Source: a virus | IMG/VR virus record: IMGVR_UViG_3300027987_000175 | Location: 1-36,169 of that record | DNA: 36,169 nucleotides | Direction: 5' to 3' (one strand) | Part shown: positions 22,864 to 29,519 of the stretch, piece by piece | Layout: the number at the start of each line of letters is the position of its first letter | Numbering within the stretch: the first letter of the stretch is position 1 | Made by a program: the position numbers and the translations under genes | Notes under the pieces: generated by a model | Told to the model about the DNA's origin: nothing | The model's database searches: none | What the model saw: the letters and a program-made list of their open reading frames with translations, nothing else

Positions 22864-23198
22864 TCGACGGCACCCGGCGGCACGGCGTGCAGTCGCAGCA
22901 TGGGCAGGTCGAGCGGGCCGGTACCGGTCCGGCGCGGTTCGCTCGCCTGCTGCTCATCGGTGCCGATCAGCCAATCGAGGTCGGCGCCGGTCGCGGCAGA
23001 GATCACCTCGCAGGTATCTCGGTAGCGGAACGGCAGGCGGCCGTCGCGCTCCCAGTTGCGCCACGAGCTCACCGGGAGGTTGCACGCTCGCGCGGCCTCG
23101 GCAACGTTGCCCCACCCAAGGGCCTGCCGGATGGCAGCGAGGCGGGCGCCGAAGGTCCCAAGATCAGGTATCCAACCGTGGTCAGGCGTATCGGTCAT
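22800..23198 (-). CDS. XRE-family repressor-like protein
   Basis: 132 residues from ATG at 23198. Residues about 14-66 (TFGARLAAIRQALGWGNVAEAARACNLPVSSWRNWERDGRLPFRYRDTCEVISAATGADLDWLIG) form an XRE/Cro-CI-type helix-turn-helix. The last 60 residues are low-complexity with no peptidase or dimerisation domain recognised. It faces the BldC-like gene across a symmetric operator region and is the best candidate for the immunity repressor. It may be read from a leaderless mRNA. Confidence 0.78.
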   Translation of the reverse strand: MTDTPDHGWIPDLGTFGARLAAIRQALGWGNVAEAARACNLPVSSWRNWERDGRLPFRYRDTCEVISAATGADLDWLIGTDEQQASEPRRTGTGPLDLPMLRLHAVPPGAVDHRLSSVPAGRRSRFATSLGR

Positions 23199-23204
23199 GA
23201 GATG

Positions 23205-23286
23205 ACCCTGCCGACACCTGGCGACATACGTCAACATCAGCGTGCTCACGCGACGGTTGACGCAGGTCAACGACAGGACGTAGAAC
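23205..23286. promoter_or_regulatory. Divergent promoter/operator region of the switch
   Basis: CGTCAAC (23229-23235) and GTTGACG (23256-23262) are inverted copies, each the -35 of one promoter. Leftward: TTGACG, 18 bases, CAGGGT, then 6 bases to the repressor ATG. Rightward: TTGACG, 18 bases, TAGAAC (23281-23286), then 7 bases to ATG 23294. GTTGAC-GCAG-GTCAAC (23256-23271) is a perfect inverted repeat over the rightward -35, a likely operator. Confidence 0.7.
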
Positions 23287-23293
23287 CTGGCGC

Positions 23294-23488
23294 ATGACGT
23301 CACCCCTGCCCAAGATGCTGACGACTCGCGAGGTCGCCGAGCTGTTCCGCGTGGACCCGCGCACGGTCATGCGGTGGGCGGCAGCTGGCGTCATCCCCCA
23401 TCGGCGCAAGCCGAGCGGTCGCGGCCTGCTCTACCCCGAGGCCGAGGTGCAGCAGCTGCTGCGTGACGGCTCGCTCGGGCCCAAGTAG
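23294..23488 (+). CDS. BldC/AlpA-like DNA-binding protein
   Basis: 64 residues from ATG 23294. MLTTREVAELFRVDPRTVMRWAAAGVIPHRRKPSGRGLLYPEAEVQQLL is a MerR-type winged helix closely patterned on BldC and excisionases. With its -10 box seven bases upstream it is probably leaderless. First gene of the rightward early region; may activate or repress early genes, or act as directionality factor, although no integrase is present. Confidence 0.85.
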   Translation: MTSPLPKMLTTREVAELFRVDPRTVMRWAAAGVIPHRRKPSGRGLLYPEAEVQQLLRDGSLGPK

Positions 23489-23490
23489 TA

Positions 23491-23527
23491 CGGCCGGGCA
23501 CGCGCCCCTGCTGCGCGCACCCGGCCG
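23491..23527 (+). terminator. Hairpin after the BldC-like gene
   Basis: CGGCCGGG (23491-23498) pairs with CCCGGCCG (23520-23527), and inside it CGCGC (23501-23505) with GCGCG (23513-23517). It follows the gene's stop by two bases and may act as attenuator between regulator and early operon. Confidence 0.7.
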
Positions 23528-23561
23528 ACCTGCCCCCTACTACCCCGAGGGAGAGCCTCCC

Positions 23562-23861
23562 ATGACGACGACGCTGCGATCAACGCGTCACCGACCCGCC
23601 GACCTCGGCCCGCTCGTGGGCAAGGTCACCCGTCCGTCGCCCGCGTGGCCGGACCTCGGCCGGCCCGACGAGAGCGCCGTGCGGGCCGCGCACCTCGCGC
23701 CGTGGCGCGACCCCGGCTCGCCGCTGTTCGCGCAGCTCGTCGAGCAGCTCGGATCGACCCGGCACGGCGTGCCCACGCGCCCCGTGGTCGTCGTGCACGT
23801 GGTCGACGCGCCCGCCGCCGACGAGCAGGACGACGACCAGGCCGACGAGGTGTCGGCGTGA
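23562..23861 (+). CDS. Hypothetical early protein
   Basis: 99 residues from ATG 23562 with GAGGGAGAG upstream. It contains SAVRAAHLAPWRDPGSPLFAQLVEQLGSTRHG, probably helical, then a VVVVHVVD strand and an acidic C-terminus. No recognised family. The next start overlaps its stop by four bases. First gene after the early hairpin. Confidence 0.65.
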   Translation: MTTTLRSTRHRPADLGPLVGKVTRPSPAWPDLGRPDESAVRAAHLAPWRDPGSPLFAQLVEQLGSTRHGVPTRPVVVVHVVDAPAADEQDDDQADEVSA

Positions 23862-24352
23862 TCGCTGCGCTCGGCGACGTCATGACCCTGCCGATGGTGC
23901 TCCTGTCGGCCGGGTGGCTCGCGCTGTTCGGTGGCCTGCTGTTCGCGTACGTCGCGCTCGACCTGCGCGACCGGCTCGTGCGGCCCGGTCGCCACCGGCA
24001 CGCGCCGCTGACCGAGGCCGAGCTCGACGAGTTCCGCACGGCCGTGCACGCGAGCCTGCAGCGCCGCGTGACGTACCCGACCCCGGCGACCGGCGTCGTC
24101 CTGCAGGTCACGCCCGGGCCGGCCCCCGCAGCACCCGTGGCCGTCGCCGAGCCCGACGACGAGCCGGTCGCCCCGTTCGTGCCGGGCATCGGCCGCCGCC
24201 TGGCGCCCAAGACGATCCCGCAGGGGATGCGCCTCGAAGCGCCGACGACCACCTGCCCGACCTGCGTCAGCGGGGGCCTCGTCGCCGGTGGCCGGTGCAT
24301 CGTCTGCGGCAACGACGAGGTGCCCGAGTACCGCAACGGGGTGCACAAGTGA
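23858..24352 (+). CDS. Membrane protein with C-terminal zinc-ribbon-like motif
   Basis: 164 residues from GTG 23858. One or two membrane helices at residues 8-35 (TLPMVLLSAGWLALFGGLLFAYVALDL) lead to a cytoplasmic part with a Pro/Ala linker. Near the end C-P-T-C and, after a Gly-rich turn, C-I-V-C form a four-cysteine site fit for zinc. Function unknown. Overlaps both neighbours by four bases. Confidence 0.7.
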   Translation: MIAALGDVMTLPMVLLSAGWLALFGGLLFAYVALDLRDRLVRPGRHRHAPLTEAELDEFRTAVHASLQRRVTYPTPATGVVLQVTPGPAPAAPVAVAEPDDEPVAPFVPGIGRRLAPKTIPQGMRLEAPTTTCPTCVSGGLVAGGRCIVCGNDEVPEYRNGVHK

Positions 24353-24609
24353 CCGGCCCGGCGCCCGCCGAGTGGGGGCCCGTCCTCGACGAGCTGCTCG
24401 CCGAGGTCGGGTGGACCCTGCGCGCGACGGGCCTGTCGGTCGACGACGTCGCCTCGGCCGAGCTCGTGCCCGCCGAGGCCGCGCCGCGCCCGGGCCGCCT
24501 GCTGCGCGAGAAGCACGTCGCGCTGCGGCTGCACTCCGGACCCGAGGTGCACGTGTTCCGAGGGGGGCTCATGCTGGCGCCGTCACGGCCTGACGAGGCG
24601 CGGCCGTGA
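24349..24609 (+). CDS. Hypothetical early protein
   Basis: 86 residues from GTG 24349. A helix (EWGPVLDELLAEVGWTLRATG) then LRLHSGPEVHVFRGG strands. No motif recognised. It is translationally coupled to the exonuclease gene through a GTGA overlap, so it may act with recombination, but that is inference from position. Confidence 0.6.
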   Translation: MTGPAPAEWGPVLDELLAEVGWTLRATGLSVDDVASAELVPAEAAPRPGRLLREKHVALRLHSGPEVHVFRGGLMLAPSRPDEARP

Positions 24610-25499
24610 CGGCGCCGCTCGACGTGCAGCTGCCGCCGGACGTCGACGTCTCGCAGCACCTCGTCGACGGGCCCGGCGTGTACGACATGCCCGAGGCGGC
24701 ATACCACGCCGACCCCTGCAGGCACACCGGCGGCAGCGCCTCGTCGACGTTCCTCAAGCACATGATCCCGCCGAGCTGCCCGAAGCTCGCCCGGTACGAG
24801 CAGCTGCACCCGACGTACAAGGACGCGTTCGACCTCGGGTCGGTCACGCACGCGCTCACCCTCGGGTCGGGCTGCGAGATCGTCGAGGTGCTCGCCGACG
24901 ATTGGAAGAAGGCCCGCGCGCAGGCGGCCCGGGCCACGGCCCGTGCCGCCGGGCAGGTCGCGCTGCTGACCAAGGAACTTGACCGGGCGCGCCGGATGGC
25001 CGACGCCGTGCTGAGCGACCCGGACGCGGCCGCCGTGCTGCGCCTGCTGCCCGGCGCGCCCGAGCGGGTGCTCGTCTGGGATCAGCAGGGCGTGCGCTGC
25101 CGGGCGATGCTCGACCGGTGGCCCGAACCGCAGGTCGCGCACGTGCCCGTGATCGGGGACCTGAAGACCGTCGACGACGTCAGCCGGGAGGGCCTCGAAC
25201 GGTCGTTCTGGCGCTTCGGGTACCGGGTGCAGCGGGTGCACTACGGCGACGGTTACGCGGCCGTGCACGGGGTCGAGGCGCAATTCGTGTTCGTCTGCGT
25301 CCGCAAGGACCCGCCGCACCTCGTCCGCCTGGTCGAGGTCGACGACCGCACGGTGCGCATCGCCCGCGACGAGCACGAGCAGGCACTGACCGAGTGGGCG
25401 CGCTGCAGCGCCGACGACGAGTGGCCCGGGTATCCCCCGGGACTGCTCACCATCGGCCCGCCCCGGTGGGCCGACCGGACCGGATGGGAGCAGCTGTGA
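24606..25499 (+). CDS. RecE-like PD-(D/E)XK exonuclease
   Basis: 297 residues from GTG 24606. The protein would resect double-stranded ends for the annealing protein encoded next. Motifs: YDMPEAAYHAD and SSTFLKHM near the start, DLGSVTHALTLG around 78-90, the catalytic D-L-K (Asp185-x-Lys187, in VIGDLKTV), and Q209-x-x-x-Y213, all as in RecE/PDDEXK_1-DUF3799-type phage nucleases. A 297-residue length suits a stand-alone nuclease domain. Coupled by GTGA overlap to the RecT-like gene. Confidence 0.85.
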   Translation: MTAPLDVQLPPDVDVSQHLVDGPGVYDMPEAAYHADPCRHTGGSASSTFLKHMIPPSCPKLARYEQLHPTYKDAFDLGSVTHALTLGSGCEIVEVLADDWKKARAQAARATARAAGQVALLTKELDRARRMADAVLSDPDAAAVLRLLPGAPERVLVWDQQGVRCRAMLDRWPEPQVAHVPVIGDLKTVDDVSREGLERSFWRFGYRVQRVHYGDGYAAVHGVEAQFVFVCVRKDPPHLVRLVEVDDRTVRIARDEHEQALTEWARCSADDEWPGYPPGLLTIGPPRWADRTGWEQL

Positions 25500-26728
25500 C
25501 CGAGGTAGCAGTGCGCGAGCGGACCGAGCTCGCGCCGATCGTGCAGGAGTCGCGCGACGTCGCGGCCGCCCGAGACATCAGCGAGATCGTCGGCCGGTGG
25601 TCGGCCGACATCGAGTCGTGCGCCGTGCTCGCGACGCGCGTCGTCCGGACAGAGCTCACCCCGGCGTCATACTGGCCGTTGCCCCCGGGCGTGCGGATCA
25701 ATGAGATGCCCGCGGGCAACCCCCGGCGCCGCCACCCGCGAGAGTCGCCCGAGGACTACCGCGACCGGCTCGCCGTCGCGACCGAGACGACCGCCGGGTC
25801 GATCTACACCGGGGCGCAGCTCGGGCTGCCCTCGTGGAACGCCGCGCTGCAGGGCATCGACTACATCCGGGGCCGGCAGTCGCTGCGTGCCGAGCTCGTC
25901 GAGTCGCTCTACCTCAGCAAGGGGCACGCGCTCGACATGGTCGAGCGCAGCGCGACCCGCGCGTGCGCCGTATTCACCCGGCGGGGCGGCAAGCCGCAAG
26001 AGCTGTCGTTCACGTGGGAGCAGGCGGTCACGGCCGGGTACGTCAAGGGCCTCGGGCCCGACAAGGGCAAGGACCGGGGCAACGAGAAGTATCACCACAT
26101 CCCGCACGTGATGCTGTGGTGGCGCCTGATGACGGACGGCGTGCGGGTCATCGCGCCCGAGGTGCTGCGCGGCATGTCGGTCGACATCGACGTGCTCGAC
26201 GAGGTGCGCGAGCTGCCCGACATCACGGCCACCGTGACGGACCTGCAGCGCCCGACGCTGCCCGCCGCCGCGCTGGCGGCCGCCCGCCAGGCGGCGCCCG
26301 TCGTCGCCGTGCAGGCACCGGTCGCGCAGGTCGCCGTCGTCGACCCGCCGGACGAGCGGCCGCCGACCGAGCGGCCGTGCACGGCCGAGCAGCGCACCCT
26401 GATCGCCTCGACGTTCGCGTCGCTCGGGATCACCGGGCGCGGCAGCGTCGAGCGGCGCGGCCGCATCGTCGCCGCGCTCGTGCGCGAGGTCGACGAGCTC
26501 AAGGCGCTGACCGAGGCCGAAGCGGCGTTCCTGCTCGACAACCTCACGGGCGAGGCCGTGCACCGGATCGAGCACCCCGACGAGCCGCAGCAGCAGGACG
26601 AGGCGCCGGCCGGCGACCCGTGGACCGGGCAGCCCGACGGCGACCCGTGGACCGGGCACGAGCAGGCCATGACGCAGCAGCTCGCCGAGCCTGCCGGGTG
26701 GGCCGGCGCGCCGGGGGCCGAGCAGTGA
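25496..26728 (+). CDS. RecT-like single-strand annealing protein
   Basis: 410 residues from GTG 25496. The central region (LGLPSWNAALQGIDYIRGRQSLRAELVESLYLSKGHALDMVERSATRACAVFTRRGG...FTWEQAVTAGYVKG...IPHVMLWWRLMTDGVRVIAPEVLRGM) matches actinophage RecT proteins in order and spacing: 'AL.GI..I.GkP', 'RR.G', 'A..aGl', 'p..ML..Ra'. The last 110 residues are a probable interaction domain and acidic tail with a GDPWTG repeat. Paired with the exonuclease it forms a recombination module. Confidence 0.84.
   Translation: MTEVAVRERTELAPIVQESRDVAAARDISEIVGRWSADIESCAVLATRVVRTELTPASYWPLPPGVRINEMPAGNPRRRHPRESPEDYRDRLAVATETTAGSIYTGAQLGLPSWNAALQGIDYIRGRQSLRAELVESLYLSKGHALDMVERSATRACAVFTRRGGKPQELSFTWEQAVTAGYVKGLGPDKGKDRGNEKYHHIPHVMLWWRLMTDGVRVIAPEVLRGMSVDIDVLDEVRELPDITATVTDLQRPTLPAAALAAARQAAPVVAVQAPVAQVAVVDPPDERPPTERPCTAEQRTLIASTFASLGITGRGSVERRGRIVAALVREVDELKALTEAEAAFLLDNLTGEAVHRIEHPDEPQQQDEAPAGDPWTGQPDGDPWTGHEQAMTQQLAEPAGWAGAPGAEQ
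26611..26658 (+). repeat. 21-base direct repeat in the recT-like gene
   Basis: A 21-base sequence at 26611-26631 recurs exactly at 26638-26658, spacing 27 bases, encoding two GDPWTG units in a nine-residue period. It lies in the acidic, probably disordered tail of the annealing protein. Confidence 0.85.
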
Positions 26729-27111
26729 GCCGGACCGTCGCCGGGAGCGGCGTCACGACCGTGCTGCGCTCGACGACGCGCGTCGTTCGCACGCTGGAGG
26801 GCATGCCGCAGCTGCCGCACCGCAACGACATGCGCCGCCGGTCGTTCGAGCCGACCCGGCTCGTCGAGGTGCTGCACGAGGCCGAGCCTCGGCACGACGT
26901 GCCCGCCGACCGGCCCGAGCGTGGCCCCTACTCGGTCGAGGCCGACGGGCCCATGCTCAACGCCGACGGCAGCCACCACGCGTCGCAGACGGGCCGCCTG
27001 CGCTGGCACGGCGTCGACGTCGACGACCTCGTGCGCCGGGCCGGGATGCCCGAGGCGTTCCGGCCGTTCCTGATCGGGCCGGACGAGCTCAGCGACTGGC
27101 GCGAGCCGTGA
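26725..27111 (+). CDS. Hypothetical protein in recombination module
   Basis: 128 residues from GTG 26725, with four-base overlaps at both ends. N-terminus VTTVLRSTTRVVRTLEGMPQLPHRNDMRRRSF, then PMLNADGSHHASQTGRLRWHGVDVDDLVRRAGMPEAF, suggest a small mixed alpha/beta protein. No family recognised. Between annealing protein and resolvase-like nuclease, it may help DNA processing. Confidence 0.62.
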   Translation: MSRTVAGSGVTTVLRSTTRVVRTLEGMPQLPHRNDMRRRSFEPTRLVEVLHEAEPRHDVPADRPERGPYSVEADGPMLNADGSHHASQTGRLRWHGVDVDDLVRRAGMPEAFRPFLIGPDELSDWREP

Positions 27112-27506
27112 GCGCCGGACCCAACCGGGGCCGGATCGCGCGCGGCCGGCGCACGCAACGCGTGTTCGCCGAGCTGCTGCAGCGCCTCGGGTGGCCGTCG
27201 GCCGAAGCGGTCTACGGGTCGATGCCCGGCCGCGACATCCTCGGCACGCCCGGGATCGCGTTCGAGCTCAAGGCGACCGAGGCCGAGACACGGCTGCACG
27301 CCGCGCTGTCGCAGGCGTCGAAGCACGCGGCCGTGACCGGCGACATCCCGGTCGTGGTATGGCGGCCGAACGGCTACGGCGAGCAGGACGTCGAGCGGTG
27401 GGTGTTCGCGATGCGCGTGCAGGACGGGCTGCGCCTGCTGCACGCGGCCGGGTACGGCGACGGGCCCGCCGCGGGGGCGGCGCCCGAGGGATCGGAGGAA
27501 CCGTGA
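27108..27506 (+). CDS. Resolvase-like PD-(D/E)XK nuclease
   Basis: 132 residues from GTG 27108. The catalytic core is Asp43 (GRDIL) followed by F-E53-L-K55, the D...ExK signature of archaeal Hjc/VRR-type nucleases, with a basic N-terminal helix (RGRIARGRRTQRVFAELLQRLG). A later QASKHA...PVVVWRPNGYGE strand-helix completes the fold. It likely cuts branched DNA before packaging. Substrate not proven. Confidence 0.75.
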   Translation: MSAGPNRGRIARGRRTQRVFAELLQRLGWPSAEAVYGSMPGRDILGTPGIAFELKATEAETRLHAALSQASKHAAVTGDIPVVVWRPNGYGEQDVERWVFAMRVQDGLRLLHAAGYGDGPAAGAAPEGSEEP

Positions 27507-28033
27507 CGAAACTCAAGATCGGGGGGGCGCTGCCGGCGCAGGCCCGGGCGGCGCTCGAACCGCACGTCGCCCGGCTCTACTCCCGGCCCGGTGTCCGGGC
27601 GATGGTTGTCGGCGAGCTGCACCACGTCGAGCGGACGCAGCCCGCGCCGGACGGCGACAGCGAGCCGTCCGTGACGATGCGGCTGTCGGCCGTCGAGGTG
27701 GTGCCGCAGCAGCACGAGGACGTCGTGCGCGAGCTGATGTCGGCGATGTTCGTCGAGCGGACCGCTCGCGGCACGCTGACCGAGGCCGACGAGCTGCAGC
27801 TCGCGACGCAGACGATCGAGCACGTCAACGGCATCTATCAGCTCGGGCAGGTCGCCCGCCTGGCGGCCGGTATCCGGCTCGCACTCGACTACGCGGCCCG
27901 CGTGATCGCGTCCGAGAAGCTCACGGCGTCCGAGCTGCGGCACGAGCTCGACAACATCCGGACGCAGCTCGGCGCCGTCCTCGTCGGCGGCACCGGGACC
28001 AAGCCCGACGACAACGACGGGGGCGACGAGTGA
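27503..28033 (+). CDS. Hypothetical early protein
   Basis: 176 residues from GTG 27503 after GGATCGGAGG. Begins with basic/beta segments, contains VTMRLSAVEVVPQQHEDVVRELMSAMFVER and a long C-terminal helical part (QVARLAAGIRLALDYAARVIASEKLTASELRHELDNIRTQL), ending in an acidic tail. Such acidic tails can bind SSB-like partners. No known family seen; coupling suggests replication or recombination. Confidence 0.66.
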   Translation: MTKLKIGGALPAQARAALEPHVARLYSRPGVRAMVVGELHHVERTQPAPDGDSEPSVTMRLSAVEVVPQQHEDVVRELMSAMFVERTARGTLTEADELQLATQTIEHVNGIYQLGQVARLAAGIRLALDYAARVIASEKLTASELRHELDNIRTQLGAVLVGGTGTKPDDNDGGDE

Positions 28034-28305
28034 GCCGGGCGGAACACGTCGGTATCGATCTCGCGATCGAGCCGGGCAGCGACACGGCCGGGGACTGGAT
28101 GCGCCTACTCGGCGAGAACGCGACGACCGACCGGCTCGCCCGCGTGGAACGGATCGGGTTCGTGCCTGACGCCACGACCGAGGGCAACCCGGTCACGCTC
28201 ATGCTGATCCGGATGCCGGACGGCAGCTGCGTGCAGGCTGCGATGACGCTGCGGCTGTTCCTCGCCGCAGCGGGCGCGGCGCGCGGAAGGTACGGCACGC
28301 CGTGA
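28030..28305 (+). CDS. Hypothetical early protein
   Basis: 91 residues from GTG 28030. HVGIDLAIEPGSDTAGDWMRLLGENATTDRLARVERIGFVPD, then VTLMLIRMPDGSCVQAAMTLRLFLAAAGAA. A compact alpha/beta protein with no catalytic motif. It overlaps both neighbours by four bases. Function unknown. Confidence 0.62.
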   Translation: MSRAEHVGIDLAIEPGSDTAGDWMRLLGENATTDRLARVERIGFVPDATTEGNPVTLMLIRMPDGSCVQAAMTLRLFLAAAGAARGRYGTP

Positions 28306-28565
28306 AGCTCGTCGACGAGTGCGGGCCGTGCGGGTGCAAGCGCGAGCTCGACGGCGCCGATGAGGCCACCGTGCGCCGCGCTCAACGCCGGTGGTCCCTG
28401 CAGCACGGCCGGTGCGTCCGGACGGCGCAGCGCGACCTCGGCCGCCTGGCGGACCGCGAACGCACCGGGACCGGGTTCGCCGCGACCTCGATCTCGCCGG
28501 ACCGGCCCGACCCCTACGGCCGGTCGCTGCAGTTCGAGCCCGGCCCGAGGCGGGTGGAGTCGTGA
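28302..28565 (+). CDS. Small cysteine-containing early protein
   Basis: 87 residues from GTG 28302. N-terminal C-G-P-C-G-C and a later Cys (GRCVRTAQ) with a nearby His could bind metal. Middle region is a basic helix (ATVRRAQRRWSLQHGRC). Possibly DNA-binding. Coupled by overlap to both neighbours. Confidence 0.62.
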   Translation: MKLVDECGPCGCKRELDGADEATVRRAQRRWSLQHGRCVRTAQRDLGRLADRERTGTGFAATSISPDRPDPYGRSLQFEPGPRRVES

Positions 28566-28849
28566 CGGCCGACGTCGTGACGTGGGTCCTCGACGGCCTG
28601 CTGCTCGTCGGCTGCGCGTTCGTCGTCGGCATGGCGCGCGTTCTGCGCCGGGAGCGGCTCGCGCTGCGCGAGCTGCGCCTGCGGCTGTCCGCGCTGCAGG
28701 CGAGCATCGGCGAGCCGGTCGCGTTCCGGCGCGCCGACGGGCACATCACCGTCGAGTGGCCGAGCGAGGACACGCGGCACTGCCTCGTCGCGCGCGAGCT
28801 GCTCGATCAGATCGTCGACGAGCTCAACGCCGCGCGGGGCGTTTCGTGA
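28562..28849 (+). CDS. Single-pass membrane protein
   Basis: 95 residues from GTG 28562. One membrane helix at residues 5-24 (VVTWVLDGLLLVGCAFVVGMA) is followed by a basic helical stalk (RVLRRERLALRELRLRLSALQASIG) and a small domain (VAFRRADGHITVEWPSEDTRHCLVARELLDQIVDEL). Cytoplasmic C-terminus by positive-inside rule. Function unknown. Confidence 0.65.
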   Translation: MTADVVTWVLDGLLLVGCAFVVGMARVLRRERLALRELRLRLSALQASIGEPVAFRRADGHITVEWPSEDTRHCLVARELLDQIVDELNAARGVS

Positions 28850-28859
28850 CAGGGGGGGC

Positions 28860-29114
28860 ATGGTGGCCGACCGACCGGCGCGGGGGCCTCGCTGCGCCGT
28901 GTGCACCGACCCCATGCCCCCCGACCTCGCCGAGCTCGAACGGTGGCGCACGCACCCGTGCTGCGACCCGGACGGCGCCCGGTGGGTGCACTACTGGGCG
29001 CAGCAGCTGCGGCGCGAGCAGGTGCGCGCCCGCGCCGACGAGGCCCGGCGGGCGCTGCGCGCGGCCGAGTCGCGCCGTTCCCGGGCCGGCGGCCGCACGC
29101 TCGCGGCATCGTGA
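28860..29114 (+). CDS. Small zinc-finger-like protein
   Basis: 84 residues from ATG 28860 with AGGGGGGGC upstream. C-A-V-C near residue 12 and C-C near residue 33, spaced by PPDLAELERWRTHP, give a four-cysteine site. A long charged helix follows. Could bind DNA or protein. No family name. Confidence 0.62.
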   Translation: MVADRPARGPRCAVCTDPMPPDLAELERWRTHPCCDPDGARWVHYWAQQLRREQVRARADEARRALRAAESRRSRAGGRTLAAS

Positions 29115-29134
29115 GGCACGCGACACGCCGAGGC

Positions 29135-29180
29135 GCATCGCGCCACGGTACTTGAGACGGATGCAACGGTTCGGCAGGGT
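29135..29180 (+). promoter_or_regulatory. Candidate promoter before replication genes
   Basis: TTGAGA (29152-29157), 17 bases, then CAGGGT (29175-29180), in a 96-base gap that is less GC-rich than neighbours. CAGGGT is also the proposed -10 of the repressor. The 12-base GCATCGCGCCAC just upstream (29135-29146) recurs at 36019-36030 before another TTGACC. A CGGATGC, the motif of the iteron-like cluster, lies at 29158. Confidence 0.45.
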
Positions 29181-29210
29181 GAGCGCAGGACGACGAGCAA
29201 GGGAGGCCGC

Positions 29211-29504
29211 GTGAGCGGGTACATCGCCCGGCTGCGGGCGCAGGACGAGGCCAACCGGCGCGCCGTGGTGGCGAACCGGTGGGCCGTCCTGCAGGTCGCA
29301 GCGCTGCGCGTGCAGCGACGCATCACGGCCCCCGGGCGGGCGCTCGACCGGTGGTTCGAGCAGCAGCTCGCCGTCGCCGACGCGATGCTCGCCATGCTGC
29401 CCAAGGACCCGCCGCGCGTGGTCCTGCAGCGGCAGCGCGAGCTGCTCGCCGAGGTCGACGCACCGGCCGAGGCCCGGGCCGCCGCCCGGCGCCGGGTCGC
29501 GTAG
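29211..29504 (+). CDS. Hypothetical helical protein before replication gene
   Basis: 97 residues from GTG 29211 with AAGGGAGG upstream. Almost entirely helical and basic (YIARLRAQDEANRRAVVANRWAVLQVAALRVQRRI...QRQRELLAEVD). First gene after the candidate promoter, immediately before the initiator-like gene. Might be an accessory of replication; no motif. Confidence 0.62.
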   Translation: MSGYIARLRAQDEANRRAVVANRWAVLQVAALRVQRRITAPGRALDRWFEQQLAVADAMLAMLPKDPPRVVLQRQRELLAEVDAPAEARAAARRRVA

Positions 29505-29519
29505 GGAAGGGCACGCCCG

